In this document: in pieces, positions 1 to 7,434 of the stretch
How the letters are laid out: each line of letters begins with the position of its first letter
Numbering within the stretch: the first letter of the stretch is position 1
Assembly: GCA_024277475.1 (NCBI GenBank)
Contig: JAJRVC010000076.1
Span: forward strand, 1 to 12,356
Direction: 5' to 3'
DNA length: 12,356 bases
From: Deltaproteobacteria bacterium
GTDB lineage: Bacteria; Desulfobacterota; Desulfobacteria; Desulfobacterales; JAFDCJ01
Notes under the pieces: model-generated
Told to the model about the DNA's origin: nothing
The model's database searches: none
The model's input: only the letters and a program-made list of their open reading frames with translations
Made by a program: the position numbers and the translations under genes

Positions 1-1
1 C

Positions 2-439
2 GCCAACGTGCTTCCCATCACCATCGTTATCTCACTGGGCAAGGCCCAGTCGGACACGATCATGAGCGGTGTGATTTACTTTATTACAACCGGGATGTGG
101 CCCATCGCCCTGGTCATCTTTGTGGCCAGTGTCTTTGTACCGCTGCTAAAGCTGCTCATTTTGATGTTTCTGTTGATCAGCGTGCAGCGCAAAGCCGACT
201 GGCGCAGGAAAGACCGCACCCGGCTTTACCGGATTACCGAAATCATCGGCCGCTGGTCTATGGTAGACATTTTTGTGGTAACCATCCTGGTGGCCCTGGT
301 GCATCTGGGAGGGCTGGCAACTATCCATGCAGGACCGGGTGCGATTTTTTTCGGCGCGGTGGTGGTCGCTACCATATTTGCCGCCATGAGTTTTGATCCC
401 CGACTCATCTGGGATACAGAGGAGATGTTTCATGAGTAA
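2..439 (+). CDS. pqiA: Intermembrane transport protein PqiA, 3' part only (5' cut by window edge)
   Basis: This is the C-terminal 145 residues of a PqiA-family inner-membrane protein; the frame is open to the left edge, so the GTG at 8 is not the true start. Visible family features are ANVLPIT at the left edge, SDTIMSGV followed by a GMWPIALVIF membrane segment, the RLYRITEIIGRWSMVDIFVV stretch and the terminal SFDPRLIWD motif, all close to the second half of E. coli PqiA as I recall it. At least three hydrophobic segments can be seen. PqiA works with PqiB and PqiC in moving lipids or related hydrophobic molecules between the inner and outer membranes; the paraquat link is historical. It overlaps the pqiB start by 8 nt, so the two are probably translationally coupled. 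The family call is firm; the transported substrate is not known from sequence. Confidence 0.93.
   Translation, partial: ANVLPITIVISLGKAQSDTIMSGVIYFITTGMWPIALVIFVASVFVPLLKLLILMFLLISVQRKADWRRKDRTRLYRITEIIGRWSMVDIFVVTILVALVHLGGLATIHAGPGAIFFGAVVVATIFAAMSFDPRLIWDTEEMFHE
418..425 (+). promoter_or_regulatory. Ribosome binding site for pqiB
   Basis: AGAGGAGA lies about 6 nt before the ATG at 432, inside the last codons of pqiA. It decides the start in favour of 432 over an upstream in-frame ATG at 393, which would add 13 residues and has no comparable site. Confidence 0.7.
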
Positions 440-2186
440 TTCTAAAAACGATAGGTCGGGATTGGAAAGCGTGCCCGAAGCCCGGGTCCGGACCACCAAG
501 CAGCGGATATCCATCGTGTGGCTGGTTCCGCTGATTGCTGTCGCTATCGGCGGTTGGCTGGTCTATAAAGCCATTTCCGAGAAAGGTCCGACCATTACCA
601 TCACTTTTAAGTCGGCTGAGGGTCTGGAGGCCGGTAAAACCAAGATCAAGTACAAAGATGTCGAACTTGGCAAGGTCGCTTCCATCGCGTTCAGCGATGA
701 CCTCTCACAGGTGGTCATAACGGCCGAATTGGTCAAACAGGCAAAAAACTTTCTCTCGGCAAACACACGCTTCTGGGTAGTCCGCGCCCGGGTTGCAGCC
801 GGCGCTGTTTCCGGGCTCGGCACTCTTTTTTCAGGCGCCTACATCGGGCTTGATCCGGGTAAATCCGGCAAACCGGCAAACCATTTTCAAGGGTTGGAAA
901 TACCTCCGGTGGTCACCACAGATCTGCCGGGCAGCCATTTCGTGCTGAAAGCAACGAGCCTCGGTTCACTAAATATCGGAGTCCCGGTCTACTACCGCCG
1001 GATTGAGGTCGGGAAGGTGGTCAGCTATCAACTCGACGAGGATGCACAGGCGGTGACCGTCAAGGTGTTCATCCATGCACCCTATCACAAGTTAGTGCGT
1101 AAAAACACGCGCTTCTGGAACACCAGCGGCCTGGATATTGCCATTGATGCCGGAGGTATCCGGGTGGACACGGAATCTTTTGTGACACTGATGATCGGTG
1201 GCATTGCCTTCGACACACCGGTCAGCATGGACCCTGGTGAGCCGGCGGAAGAAAATGACGTTTTTAAACTCTACAAGACCCATGAGAGCATTTCAGAAAA
1301 GGCCTATGTCCGCAAGACCCGCTGGCTGATGCATTTCGACGGCTCCGTTCGGGGACTTAAGGAAGGCGCACCGGTTGAATTCCGGGGCATCCGTATTGGT
1401 CGGGTGTTGGATGTCAGTCTGGAATTTGACTATGAAAAGGAAGACTTTAGGATACCGATATTAATCGAGATCGAATCGGACCGGCTTTCGACTACCGGAG
1501 ATGTTCCGACGGGTGCCGAGAAGCAGAGAATCATGGAATACCTTGTCACGCGAGGACTCCGGGCCCAACTTAAAACGGGCAATCTGATCACTGGACAGAT
1601 GCTGGTGGATATCGATATGCATCCGGAAGCACCGCCGGTCAAAATCAACTGGGAAGGCCGTTATCCGGAATTTCCTACCGTGCCGACAGCCATGGATGAA
1701 ATTACCACCAACCTGACCCAACTTTTAAAGAAACTGGAAAATCTGCCCATCGAACAGATCGGCAACGACTTGCGGGATACGGTTTCAGGCGCCAAACGTT
1801 TAATGAATTCAGTCGAGTTACAAAATTCCATCACGGCGTTGAACGAAACCCTCAATCAGGTCCAAAAATTCGCAGCAGGTCTCAACACGACCATAGCTCC
1901 CGAATTGAAATCAGCTGTATCCAACTTGAACTCAGCCCTTAAACACGCCCGAAAGCTTGCCAAAAATCTTGATTCAAGTGTTGCACCCCAGTTGGACGCC
2001 ACCTTGCGGCAGGCCCAATCCACCTTAAAAACCATTGGCAGTTCCGTGGGCAAAGACTCACCGCTTTACTATGAATTAAGGCGGGTGTTAAAGGATCTCG
2101 GCGATGCCGCCAGCTCCATCCGCGTGTTGGCGGATTATCTGGAACGCCATCCGGACGCGCTGATTTACGGGAAAGGAAAAAGATAA
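432..2186 (+). CDS. pqiB: PqiB: membrane-anchored protein with three MCE domains
   Basis: A 584-aa protein with one N-terminal membrane anchor (about residues 28-47) followed by three MCE (mammalian cell entry, MlaD-like) domains at roughly 53-143, 167-262 and 295-397. Each holds the expected pattern, for example VELGKVASI, IEVGKVVSY and IRIGRVLDV. Residues about 420-575 are alpha-helical and low in proline, and end in a LADYLERHPDALIYGKG tail typical of PqiB/YebT-type MCE proteins. E. coli PqiB (546 aa) forms stacked hexameric rings with a helical needle that spans the periplasm, and this protein has the same architecture and similar size. It overlaps pqiA by 8 nt and shares one base with pqiC (TAATG). 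Inferred role: the channel that carries hydrophobic cargo between the membranes. YebT (MAM7) is excluded because it has more MCE domains. Confidence 0.95.
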   Translation: MSNSKNDRSGLESVPEARVRTTKQRISIVWLVPLIAVAIGGWLVYKAISEKGPTITITFKSAEGLEAGKTKIKYKDVELGKVASIAFSDDLSQVVITAELVKQAKNFLSANTRFWVVRARVAAGAVSGLGTLFSGAYIGLDPGKSGKPANHFQGLEIPPVVTTDLPGSHFVLKATSLGSLNIGVPVYYRRIEVGKVVSYQLDEDAQAVTVKVFIHAPYHKLVRKNTRFWNTSGLDIAIDAGGIRVDTESFVTLMIGGIAFDTPVSMDPGEPAEENDVFKLYKTHESISEKAYVRKTRWLMHFDGSVRGLKEGAPVEFRGIRIGRVLDVSLEFDYEKEDFRIPILIEIESDRLSTTGDVPTGAEKQRIMEYLVTRGLRAQLKTGNLITGQMLVDIDMHPEAPPVKINWEGRYPEFPTVPTAMDEITTNLTQLLKKLENLPIEQIGNDLRDTVSGAKRLMNSVELQNSITALNETLNQVQKFAAGLNTTIAPELKSAVSNLNSALKHARKLAKNLDSSVAPQLDATLRQAQSTLKTIGSSVGKDSPLYYELRRVLKDLGDAASSIRVLADYLERHPDALIYGKGKR

Positions 2187-2806
2187 TGATAACTGCACGA
2201 TGTCTTCAAAACACAGGCCTGGCATTTTTCACGGCTCTCATCCTGCTTACCGGATGCCGCAGTGCCACCTCCCCGGTGCAATTCTATACTTTAACACCAT
2301 TGACCGCGATGTCGGAGGAAGAAAGGACCGCCGGATCAGCCGACGCCATTTCAGTGGGAATCGGACCGGTTGCGATTCCCAAAATAATTGACAGACCGCA
2401 AATTGTCAACCGGACCGCTCCCAGCAGAATCAATGTAGACGAATTTCGTCGCTGGGCCGGGTCTTTACATGAAGATTTTCTGCGGGTAATAGCGGTGAAT
2501 CTTGCCGAACTTTTACGATCGAATCGGGTCGCTGCCTACCCTTGGGAAGATTACTTCGATCCGGATTACCAAATTTTCATGGAAGTTCACCAGTTCGACG
2601 GTAAGCTGGGTGAACAGGTTGTGTTGGACTTAACCTGGACGGTAACGGGACGAGAAGCTAGAGATGTTCTGCTCGTACGAAAATCTTTGTTGGAAGGGCC
2701 TGTGGACGGCATGGATTATGAAGCCTTCGTTTCAGCCCAAAGCCGGCTTTTGGCCGACCTCAGCAGAGAAATCGCTCGTGTAATTTCTCAACTGAACGGA
2801 CAGTAA
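2186..2806 (+). CDS. pqiC: PqiC-like ABC-transport auxiliary lipoprotein (DUF330)
   Basis: A 206-aa lipoprotein. The N-terminus has a hydrophobic signal peptide ending in a lipobox, LTGC, with Cys24 as the lipidated residue; Arg25 at +2 argues against inner-membrane retention, so an outer-membrane location is likely. The mature part begins QFYTLTPL, the usual opening of the PqiC/YmbA family, and contains IGPVAIPKIIDRPQIV and a DEFRRWAGSL segment, both typical of this fold. It partners PqiB at the outer-membrane end of the needle. The start overlaps the pqiB stop by one base, so expression depends on pqiB translation. It is the last gene of the plus-strand block; no clear terminator hairpin follows in the 154 nt before the opposing block. 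Confidence 0.93.
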   Translation: MITARCLQNTGLAFFTALILLTGCRSATSPVQFYTLTPLTAMSEEERTAGSADAISVGIGPVAIPKIIDRPQIVNRTAPSRINVDEFRRWAGSLHEDFLRVIAVNLAELLRSNRVAAYPWEDYFDPDYQIFMEVHQFDGKLGEQVVLDLTWTVTGREARDVLLVRKSLLEGPVDGMDYEAFVSAQSRLLADLSREIARVISQLNGQ

Positions 2807-2960
2807 ACCCTATCCCGGACGAGGTGGAATTGAAAATTGAATATTTAAGGACGAGAAGAATCAGATCAGATCGCATGCATACGCCCTGCACCTCTTTTCA
2901 CCCAGTCCAATCCACCGCTATGTTTAGCCGCACGTCTTTACTTATTCTCCACACCCGCGG

Positions 2961-3128
2961 TCACCTTATGGACCCGGTAGCTTTGGGACGGTACAGCGCA
3001 TCCACCAAATTGCGGATGTACTGCTCATCCGAAATACCTTCGCTGGCTTCCGGGGGGAAAGTGACGATTGTTTTAAAATAAGTGACGATGCGCTGAAAAA
3101 GCTGAACCCGGGCTTGAGGTTCGAACTA
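2961..3128 (-). other. In-frame continuation of the RDD gene beyond a TAG codon (54 codons, then TGA)
   Basis: After the TAG at 3126-3128 the RDD reading frame stays open for 54 codons to a TGA at 2961-2963. The encoded segment (FEPQARVQLFQRIVTYF, then PPEASEGISDEQYIRN, then LVDALYR) reads like the end of a real soluble helical domain, with normal amino-acid balance and codon use like its neighbours. The full reading would give a 260-residue protein with one TAG-specified residue at position 206. Possible explanations are a recent nonsense mutation, a sequencing or assembly error, stop readthrough, or pyrrolysine insertion if the genome carries the pyl genes. The remaining 2807-2960 holds nothing I can recognise. 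Confidence 0.6.
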
Positions 3129-3743
3129 ATCGCGCCGCAAAAGGGCCTGGAGTGCGACCTGGGCTTCGGCCGGAAAAACATGGTGGCGCAGACGCGCCTC
3201 CAGATGTGGGTATTGGCGAAATGAATTGTATTTTCCTGCAAGAAGTTGATCGAGGTCGGGTTCATCAACCCGGGGACTCCACACCACAATAGTGTTGGCG
3301 ACAAAATCACCGAGTCTCTGGGCACGCCGGTTTATAAGGCAGGATAGACCCCCCACCAGATAAAGGGCCGGTAAGCTGTCCACGAATCGAAGCAGGTTTC
3401 GAATCACAATTTGACTGAATCGCAACCGTAGCCCGGAAGCATCCGTGACTCTTAACCACAAAAGGCGTTTGCCCAGGGTTTGCCCGTGCCAGTACCATTC
3501 CAAAACAATTCCATAACCAATGGAAACAATAAAATACCCCAAAATACCTGCTGCCATGGCAATATCCCGGCTGATGATTCCAAGAACGCCCAAAAAAACG
3601 TTCAACAACTTGTTAACGGCCAATATTACCAACAGGTCCACCGACCAGGCTAAAAACCGCGTAACCGGTCCGGCCAGCCTAAAGGAAAATTCAATTCCTT
3701 CCGGAGTTCTAATCGTCAGTGAATTTGTTTTATCTACCGTCAT
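3126..3743 (-). CDS. RDD-family membrane protein (possibly truncated by an internal TAG)
   Basis: The conventional ORF is 205 aa. The RDD signature is clear: Arg29 and Asp36 in RFLAWSVD, then GQTLGKRLLWLRVTD (about 87-101), RNLLRFVDSLPALYLVG (about 115-131) and NRRAQRLGDFVANTIVV. Three membrane segments sit near residues 30-55, 62-83 and 115-136. The cytosolic tail from about 160 is charged. AGAGGA lies 10 nt before the ATG at 3743. RDD proteins have no firmly established general activity; here the gene follows a SpoIIM gene 43 nt downstream, the known arrangement at MoxR/DUF58 loci. The tail looks incomplete: it ends LLRRD at a TAG, and plausible coding sequence continues in frame to 2961. 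Family assignment is secure; the true C-terminus is not. Confidence 0.9.
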   Translation of the reverse strand: MTVDKTNSLTIRTPEGIEFSFRLAGPVTRFLAWSVDLLVILAVNKLLNVFLGVLGIISRDIAMAAGILGYFIVSIGYGIVLEWYWHGQTLGKRLLWLRVTDASGLRLRFSQIVIRNLLRFVDSLPALYLVGGLSCLINRRAQRLGDFVANTIVVWSPRVDEPDLDQLLAGKYNSFRQYPHLEARLRHHVFPAEAQVALQALLRRD

Positions 3744-3786
3744 GGGTTTTTCTTCCTCTAAGCTTACCGCCTTTAGATTTCAGTCC

Positions 3787-4857
3787 TCACTTTGAGCTTT
3801 CAAATCTTTCACGTTTGTACAGGTCTGTGCGTGTCCGGGTAAATTTCGCTTTCAGTTCCCTTCCGTTTTTAGTTCTCCTCCCTGATCCGATTAAAAATAA
3901 TACCAGCAGGATTAACTCCAGGACGCCGAATCCAATCTTGGCTTCATACGGAAGGACCGGCTCATGGTACTGAGAAAAAAAAGCTTCGACGATACCAGCC
4001 CAGATCAGCATCACGGTTACTCCCATAATGAGAGTCACCAGATCACCACTTATTTTTCTCAATCTCGCTTTCAAAGAAATGGATTTCCCCCAGCCAATAA
4101 GAGCTCCGGCCAATACCAGGCCGGATTGCCCTGCCAGAATTATGGCCGGGATTTCGATGGCCCCGTGGGGCAGCAGCCAGCCCAGCAAAAACGGCGTCTC
4201 TCCTGCCAGCACATAATCCAATGCCACAGCCCCAAGTATGATCCCGTTGTAAAATAGCATAATCAACGTCCCGATTCCCCAGGTCAATCCCAGAGCGAAG
4301 GTAAAAATGGAAACCTTGGTATTGTGAGTCATCAGATAGGATGAGAAGGAGGTTTTAACACCTGCCAGCCGATCATTGTCCGCCGCTTCTTCTTTCGCCA
4401 CCCGTTCGGACGGATCGCCATACAGGTGCGAAAACGGCAGCAGAACCTCTTTGGCGGCCGGGTCGACCACGATCATAAAACCACCGAAGGCACCGCCCAC
4501 AAGTAAAGCCGCCAGACAGACCCAGAAGGCCTGAACGTGTTTGCGAAAGGTTCGCGGGAAAGTTGAAAAGAACCAGTGCAGGGGCGTCATTCGGTGAGAT
4601 TTTTCCCGGTTTTCATGAATTTCTCCGAAGGCCCTTGCCACCAGAGACTCAAGATAAATCCGGGTATTCGGTTCAGCCGAAAAAGTTTTTATTTTTGCCA
4701 GCCCCCCCGAAGCCCGCTGATACAGATAGTGAAACCTCTCCAGCCGGGACAAACTCATCCTGAATTCCGGCCTTTTTTCCAGCTTCTCCAGCTCGGCCTC
4801 AAGTTCACTCCAGAACGCTCTCTCTTCGGCAATGAATTTTTGTAAGTCGATGATCAT
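3787..4857 (-). CDS. Stage II sporulation protein M (SpoIIM/DUF95)-family membrane protein
   Basis: A 356-aa protein. Residues 1-105 are charged and helical, with no signal peptide, and are probably cytosolic. Five or so membrane segments follow near 108-130, 179-205, 225-250, 270-292 and 305-323. The hallmark is LLPHGAIEIPAI at 228-239, the conserved His-Gly-x-x-Glu region of the SpoIIM family. Despite the name the family is widespread in non-sporulating bacteria; in Bacillus SpoIIM belongs to the septal peptidoglycan-remodelling DMP complex. Nothing else here suggests sporulation. The start at 4857 is chosen because its ATG overlaps the DUF58 stop as ATGA (4854-4857); the frame is open to 4986, but that would lie entirely within DUF58 coding sequence. 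Role in this cluster is unknown, probably an envelope partner of the MoxR-DUF58 pair. Confidence 0.92.
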   Translation of the reverse strand: MIIDLQKFIAEERAFWSELEAELEKLEKRPEFRMSLSRLERFHYLYQRASGGLAKIKTFSAEPNTRIYLESLVARAFGEIHENREKSHRMTPLHWFFSTFPRTFRKHVQAFWVCLAALLVGGAFGGFMIVVDPAAKEVLLPFSHLYGDPSERVAKEEAADNDRLAGVKTSFSSYLMTHNTKVSIFTFALGLTWGIGTLIMLFYNGIILGAVALDYVLAGETPFLLGWLLPHGAIEIPAIILAGQSGLVLAGALIGWGKSISLKARLRKISGDLVTLIMGVTVMLIWAGIVEAFFSQYHEPVLPYEAKIGFGVLELILLVLFLIGSGRRTKNGRELKAKFTRTRTDLYKRERFESSK

Positions 4858-6224
4858 AATATCTGCCTTCTTTTTACCGTCAAATACTGGGACACGACAT
4901 CCGTGCACAAGTTCCCATTTTCCAACAGATAAAACTCGGCCCCGCGACGGCGAAGGAGTTTTTCCGTTTCTTGAAGATGCCGCCACAGGAGATGATTGCC
5001 TAATTTCCGGTAAATATCGTCAACAGTACTGGCCGAAGAGTCTGAAAAAAGAGGTTGGGCACCGGTGGGCTTTAACATATTGACTAAAACCAGGTGCCGC
5101 CGGCTGATGACATCGATGTTGGCGGTGAAGCTCTCCGCTAAAACCGGGTCATCCAGATTGGTTAACATAATCAACAAAGCACGCCGCCTGACTTTGGTTG
5201 CAATAAAAGTGAAAAGTTCGGCAAAATCCGGCGTGACGCCGCTGGCTTGCAGGGTGTAAAGGGCATCACGGCAACCAGCATAATGCGCCTTACCGTTTTT
5301 GGCCCGCACAAATCTTCTCACACGATCGTCAAATGCCAGCAAACCGAATTCGTCTGCCTGTCGGTCGGCTGCAAGTCCCATGACAAGTGCGGCAGCGGCA
5401 TAACGTTCCATGATGGTAGTAGAGTCATCAACCTCCGGTTTTCCCAAAATTGCCAACCGGCTGCCATGAGGAGCTGAGCTTCTGGCACTCAACCGGGAGC
5501 CATCGATGATGACATAAATTTGCTGGGTACGCTCGATTTGATAAACCTTCGTAATCGGCTGGCCGCGACGGGCGGTGGCTTTCCAGTGGATATCCTCATA
5601 GCTGTCTCCGGGCTGATACTCTCTTAACTGCTCAAACTCTCTTCCCTTTCCCACCTGCCGCAGGGCGTGTATCCCGATGCCTCTGTTCAGAAACAGGCTT
5701 TTTAGTTTTTTGCGTTCTCGAAAAATATCAGGATAAACCCGTATTTCCGCCCGCGCCGCGACGGTCCGACGCAGGGACCAGAATCCCATCCGGGAGGTTG
5801 TTTCCAGGTAGCAATTTTCAAGAAGATACAGCCCTTGTTTCAGGGCTTTAAATGGCCATGTAACCAGGGAATGCGGTGTTTCCTCCGGCAGTTTGGTGAT
5901 GAGATCCTGATTCGGCGAATAAATTCCCCCGGGAAACGCCAACCCGAGCCTCAGCAGTTTAACCTTTGCGGTATCATTTTCAATGGACAGGGTCATCGTG
6001 CTCTCGTGACCCGCCGAAAGCCGAACAACCGCCGGCAGATTCACACGAATTCCGTTCAGCAGTTTTCTGGAAACTACTGCATCGGTCACAGCAACAACCA
6101 GGAACCCAATGGCCAATCCAATCGCGGGCCCGGTGGCGGCCGCCATGATGGCCGCCAAAACGGAAACAGGAAAAAAAATTATTCCCACCCAGATTAAAAG
6201 TTTAGTTCGTGGAACAAATATCAT
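4854..6224 (-). CDS. DUF58 protein with vWA-like domain, membrane-anchored
   Basis: A 456-aa protein. Two hydrophobic segments at about 9-30 and 32-50 form an N-terminal hairpin anchor, followed by a beta-rich region (about 60-165) and the DUF58 core: REYQPGDSYEDIHWKATARR at 201-220, then the start of a von Willebrand A-like fold at IIDGSRLS (239-246). The metal-site motif is degenerate: canonical DxSxS reads D-G-S-R-L, with leucine in the third position, as in many DUF58 members. A later LLIMLTNLDDP (about 350-360) matches the central vWA strand and turn. DUF58 proteins are the usual partners of MoxR ATPases, whose gene lies upstream, separated by a 244-nt gap. AGGCGG sits about 7 nt before the ATG. 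The end overlaps the SpoIIM start by 4 nt, implying coupled translation. Confidence 0.93.
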   Translation of the reverse strand: MIFVPRTKLLIWVGIIFFPVSVLAAIMAAATGPAIGLAIGFLVVAVTDAVVSRKLLNGIRVNLPAVVRLSAGHESTMTLSIENDTAKVKLLRLGLAFPGGIYSPNQDLITKLPEETPHSLVTWPFKALKQGLYLLENCYLETTSRMGFWSLRRTVAARAEIRVYPDIFRERKKLKSLFLNRGIGIHALRQVGKGREFEQLREYQPGDSYEDIHWKATARRGQPITKVYQIERTQQIYVIIDGSRLSARSSAPHGSRLAILGKPEVDDSTTIMERYAAAALVMGLAADRQADEFGLLAFDDRVRRFVRAKNGKAHYAGCRDALYTLQASGVTPDFAELFTFIATKVRRRALLIMLTNLDDPVLAESFTANIDVISRRHLVLVNMLKPTGAQPLFSDSSASTVDDIYRKLGNHLLWRHLQETEKLLRRRGAEFYLLENGNLCTDVVSQYLTVKRRQIL

Positions 6225-6468
6225 AATAACCGCCTAACAGAATCCATAAGATCCCTTGTTGCCTTCTTCTTTTTTGTACTGCCGTGACAGATCATACCTT
6301 GTTTGTCATTGTCTATTTATTACAAGTCATTTTCTTCATTTCCACCACCCAAAAAATATCCCCGCAACCCTATACGCTCTGCTCCCTGCCCCAGACCCTT
6401 TCGCCCTGAAACCCGTACACCAACCCATTTTCTAACCATCCTAATCTTTCCAGTTTCCGACCTCTCCA
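6225..6468 (-). other. Strand-skewed spacer between MoxR and DUF58 genes, with a doubtful 49-codon ORF
   Basis: This is the one wide gap in the minus-strand block. From about 6345 to 6470 the plus strand is very rich in C and poor in G, so the transcribed RNA would be G-rich. A 49-codon ORF (minus, 6320-6469) starts with an ATG that shares one base with the MoxR stop (TGATG), but its Gly/Arg-rich product (MERSETGKIR at the start) looks like a by-product of the skew and resembles no family I know. Runs such as CCCTATACGCTCTGCTCCCTGCCC look like decayed short tandem repeats. No convincing terminator or promoter; a TATGAT at 6291-6296 on the minus strand has no good -35 partner. Confidence 0.5.
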
Positions 6469-7434
6469 TCACCTAGGCACCGCAATCTCTTTCAAAATAT
6501 CTCCAATCACTTCGCTTACCGTCAACCCCTCGATCTCGTATTCCGGGCGCAGAATTAATCGATGTTCCAGCACCGGCAAGACCATGGTTTTTATGTCATC
6601 CGGTGTGACGAAATCTCGGCCGTTGATAGCCGCATGGGTACGGCCGGCTAGAATTAATGCCTGGGTCGCCCGGGGTCCCGCTCCCACCAGGACACTGGAA
6701 TGCCGGCGGGTCTGCCGTACAATATCGACGATATAGCCGGACAGTTCTTCTTTCACCAGGATCTCTTCCAGCGACTCGCGCAGTTTGCTCAAAATATCAG
6801 GCGTAATTATTTGTTTGACCTGACCGCTGAGCAGAACCTCCTCCGGAGCCTCCTTGCCCAGCATACGCCGGGCCAGAGATAATTCTTCATCCCTGCCGGG
6901 ATGATCCATGGAAATTTTAAGCATGAACCGATCCTTTTGTGCTTCCGGCAACGGATAAGTTCCTTCGTATTCGATTGGATTCTGGGTAGCAAAAACGGTA
7001 AAATTCGGCGACAGCTTGTGGGTCTTGCGATCTATGGTCACCGTTTTTTCCTGCATCGCCTGCAGCAGGGCGGACTGGGTCTTGGCCGGTGCACGGTTAA
7101 TCTCATCGGCGAGCAGAAAGGTGGTAAATACCGGCCCTTTCACCAGGGAAAATGAATCCTTTTGCAGGTTAAAAACATGGGTCCCGGTGATATCGGTGGG
7201 CATCAGATCCGGGGTGAATTGAATTCTTGCGAAGTCACAGCGCATGACATGGGCCAGGGTCCTGACAAGCAATGTTTTGGCCACACCGGGCACACCTTCG
7301 ATTAAGGCGTGATTTCCTGAAAAAATGGCAATCAAGGCTTTGTCTACGACAGGCTCCTGTCCAATGATAACCTTGGCGATTTCCTGTTTCGTTCGCAACA
7401 GTGCTCTTTTCAAAAGTTCTGTTTTTTCACTCAT
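6469..7434 (-). CDS. MoxR-family AAA+ ATPase
   Basis: A 321-aa AAA+ ATPase of the MoxR family. Walker A is GVPGVAKT at 47-54, Walker B LLADEINRAP at 107-116, sensor 1 FATQNP at 148-153, and the arginine-bearing EAQKDRF segment is at 164-170. The C-terminal lid (about 235-320) has GAGPRATQALILAGRTHAAI and TPDDIK, standard for MoxR. Length is normal. These ATPases are thought to form hexamers and act with vWA partners in maturing or inserting cofactors in client complexes; the vWA-like candidate here is the DUF58 protein next downstream. The frame is open to 7749, but the true start is the ATG at 7434: it has a tandem AGAGGA site and overlaps the DUF4350 stop by 8 nt. Cytosolic; no signal peptide. 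Confidence 0.96.
   Translation of the reverse strand: MSEKTELLKRALLRTKQEIAKVIIGQEPVVDKALIAIFSGNHALIEGVPGVAKTLLVRTLAHVMRCDFARIQFTPDLMPTDITGTHVFNLQKDSFSLVKGPVFTTFLLADEINRAPAKTQSALLQAMQEKTVTIDRKTHKLSPNFTVFATQNPIEYEGTYPLPEAQKDRFMLKISMDHPGRDEELSLARRMLGKEAPEEVLLSGQVKQIITPDILSKLRESLEEILVKEELSGYIVDIVRQTRRHSSVLVGAGPRATQALILAGRTHAAINGRDFVTPDDIKTMVLPVLEHRLILRPEYEIEGLTVSEVIGDILKEIAVPR

Noticed and set aside
2824..3081. 85-codon plus-strand ORF after pqiC
   Set aside because: Product is composition-driven with no recognisable motif, has no ribosome binding site, and lies largely opposite the better-supported RDD readthrough segment.
3787..4857. SpoIIM as evidence of a spore-former
   Set aside because: The family is common in non-sporulating bacteria at MoxR loci, and the Pqi lipoprotein system indicates a Gram-negative envelope.
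4858..4986. Longer SpoIIM reading frame starting at 4986
   Set aside because: The extra 43 residues lie wholly inside DUF58 coding sequence; the ATGA overlap at 4857 is the better start.
6291..6296. Minus-strand TATGAT as a -10 element for a DUF58 promoter
   Set aside because: No -35 hexamer resembling TTGACA at 16-18 nt; likely chance in an AT-rich stretch.
6285..6310. TGACA/TGTCA inverted repeat as an operator or terminator
   Set aside because: Arms are only five bases with a long centre and no T-run follows; too weak to call.
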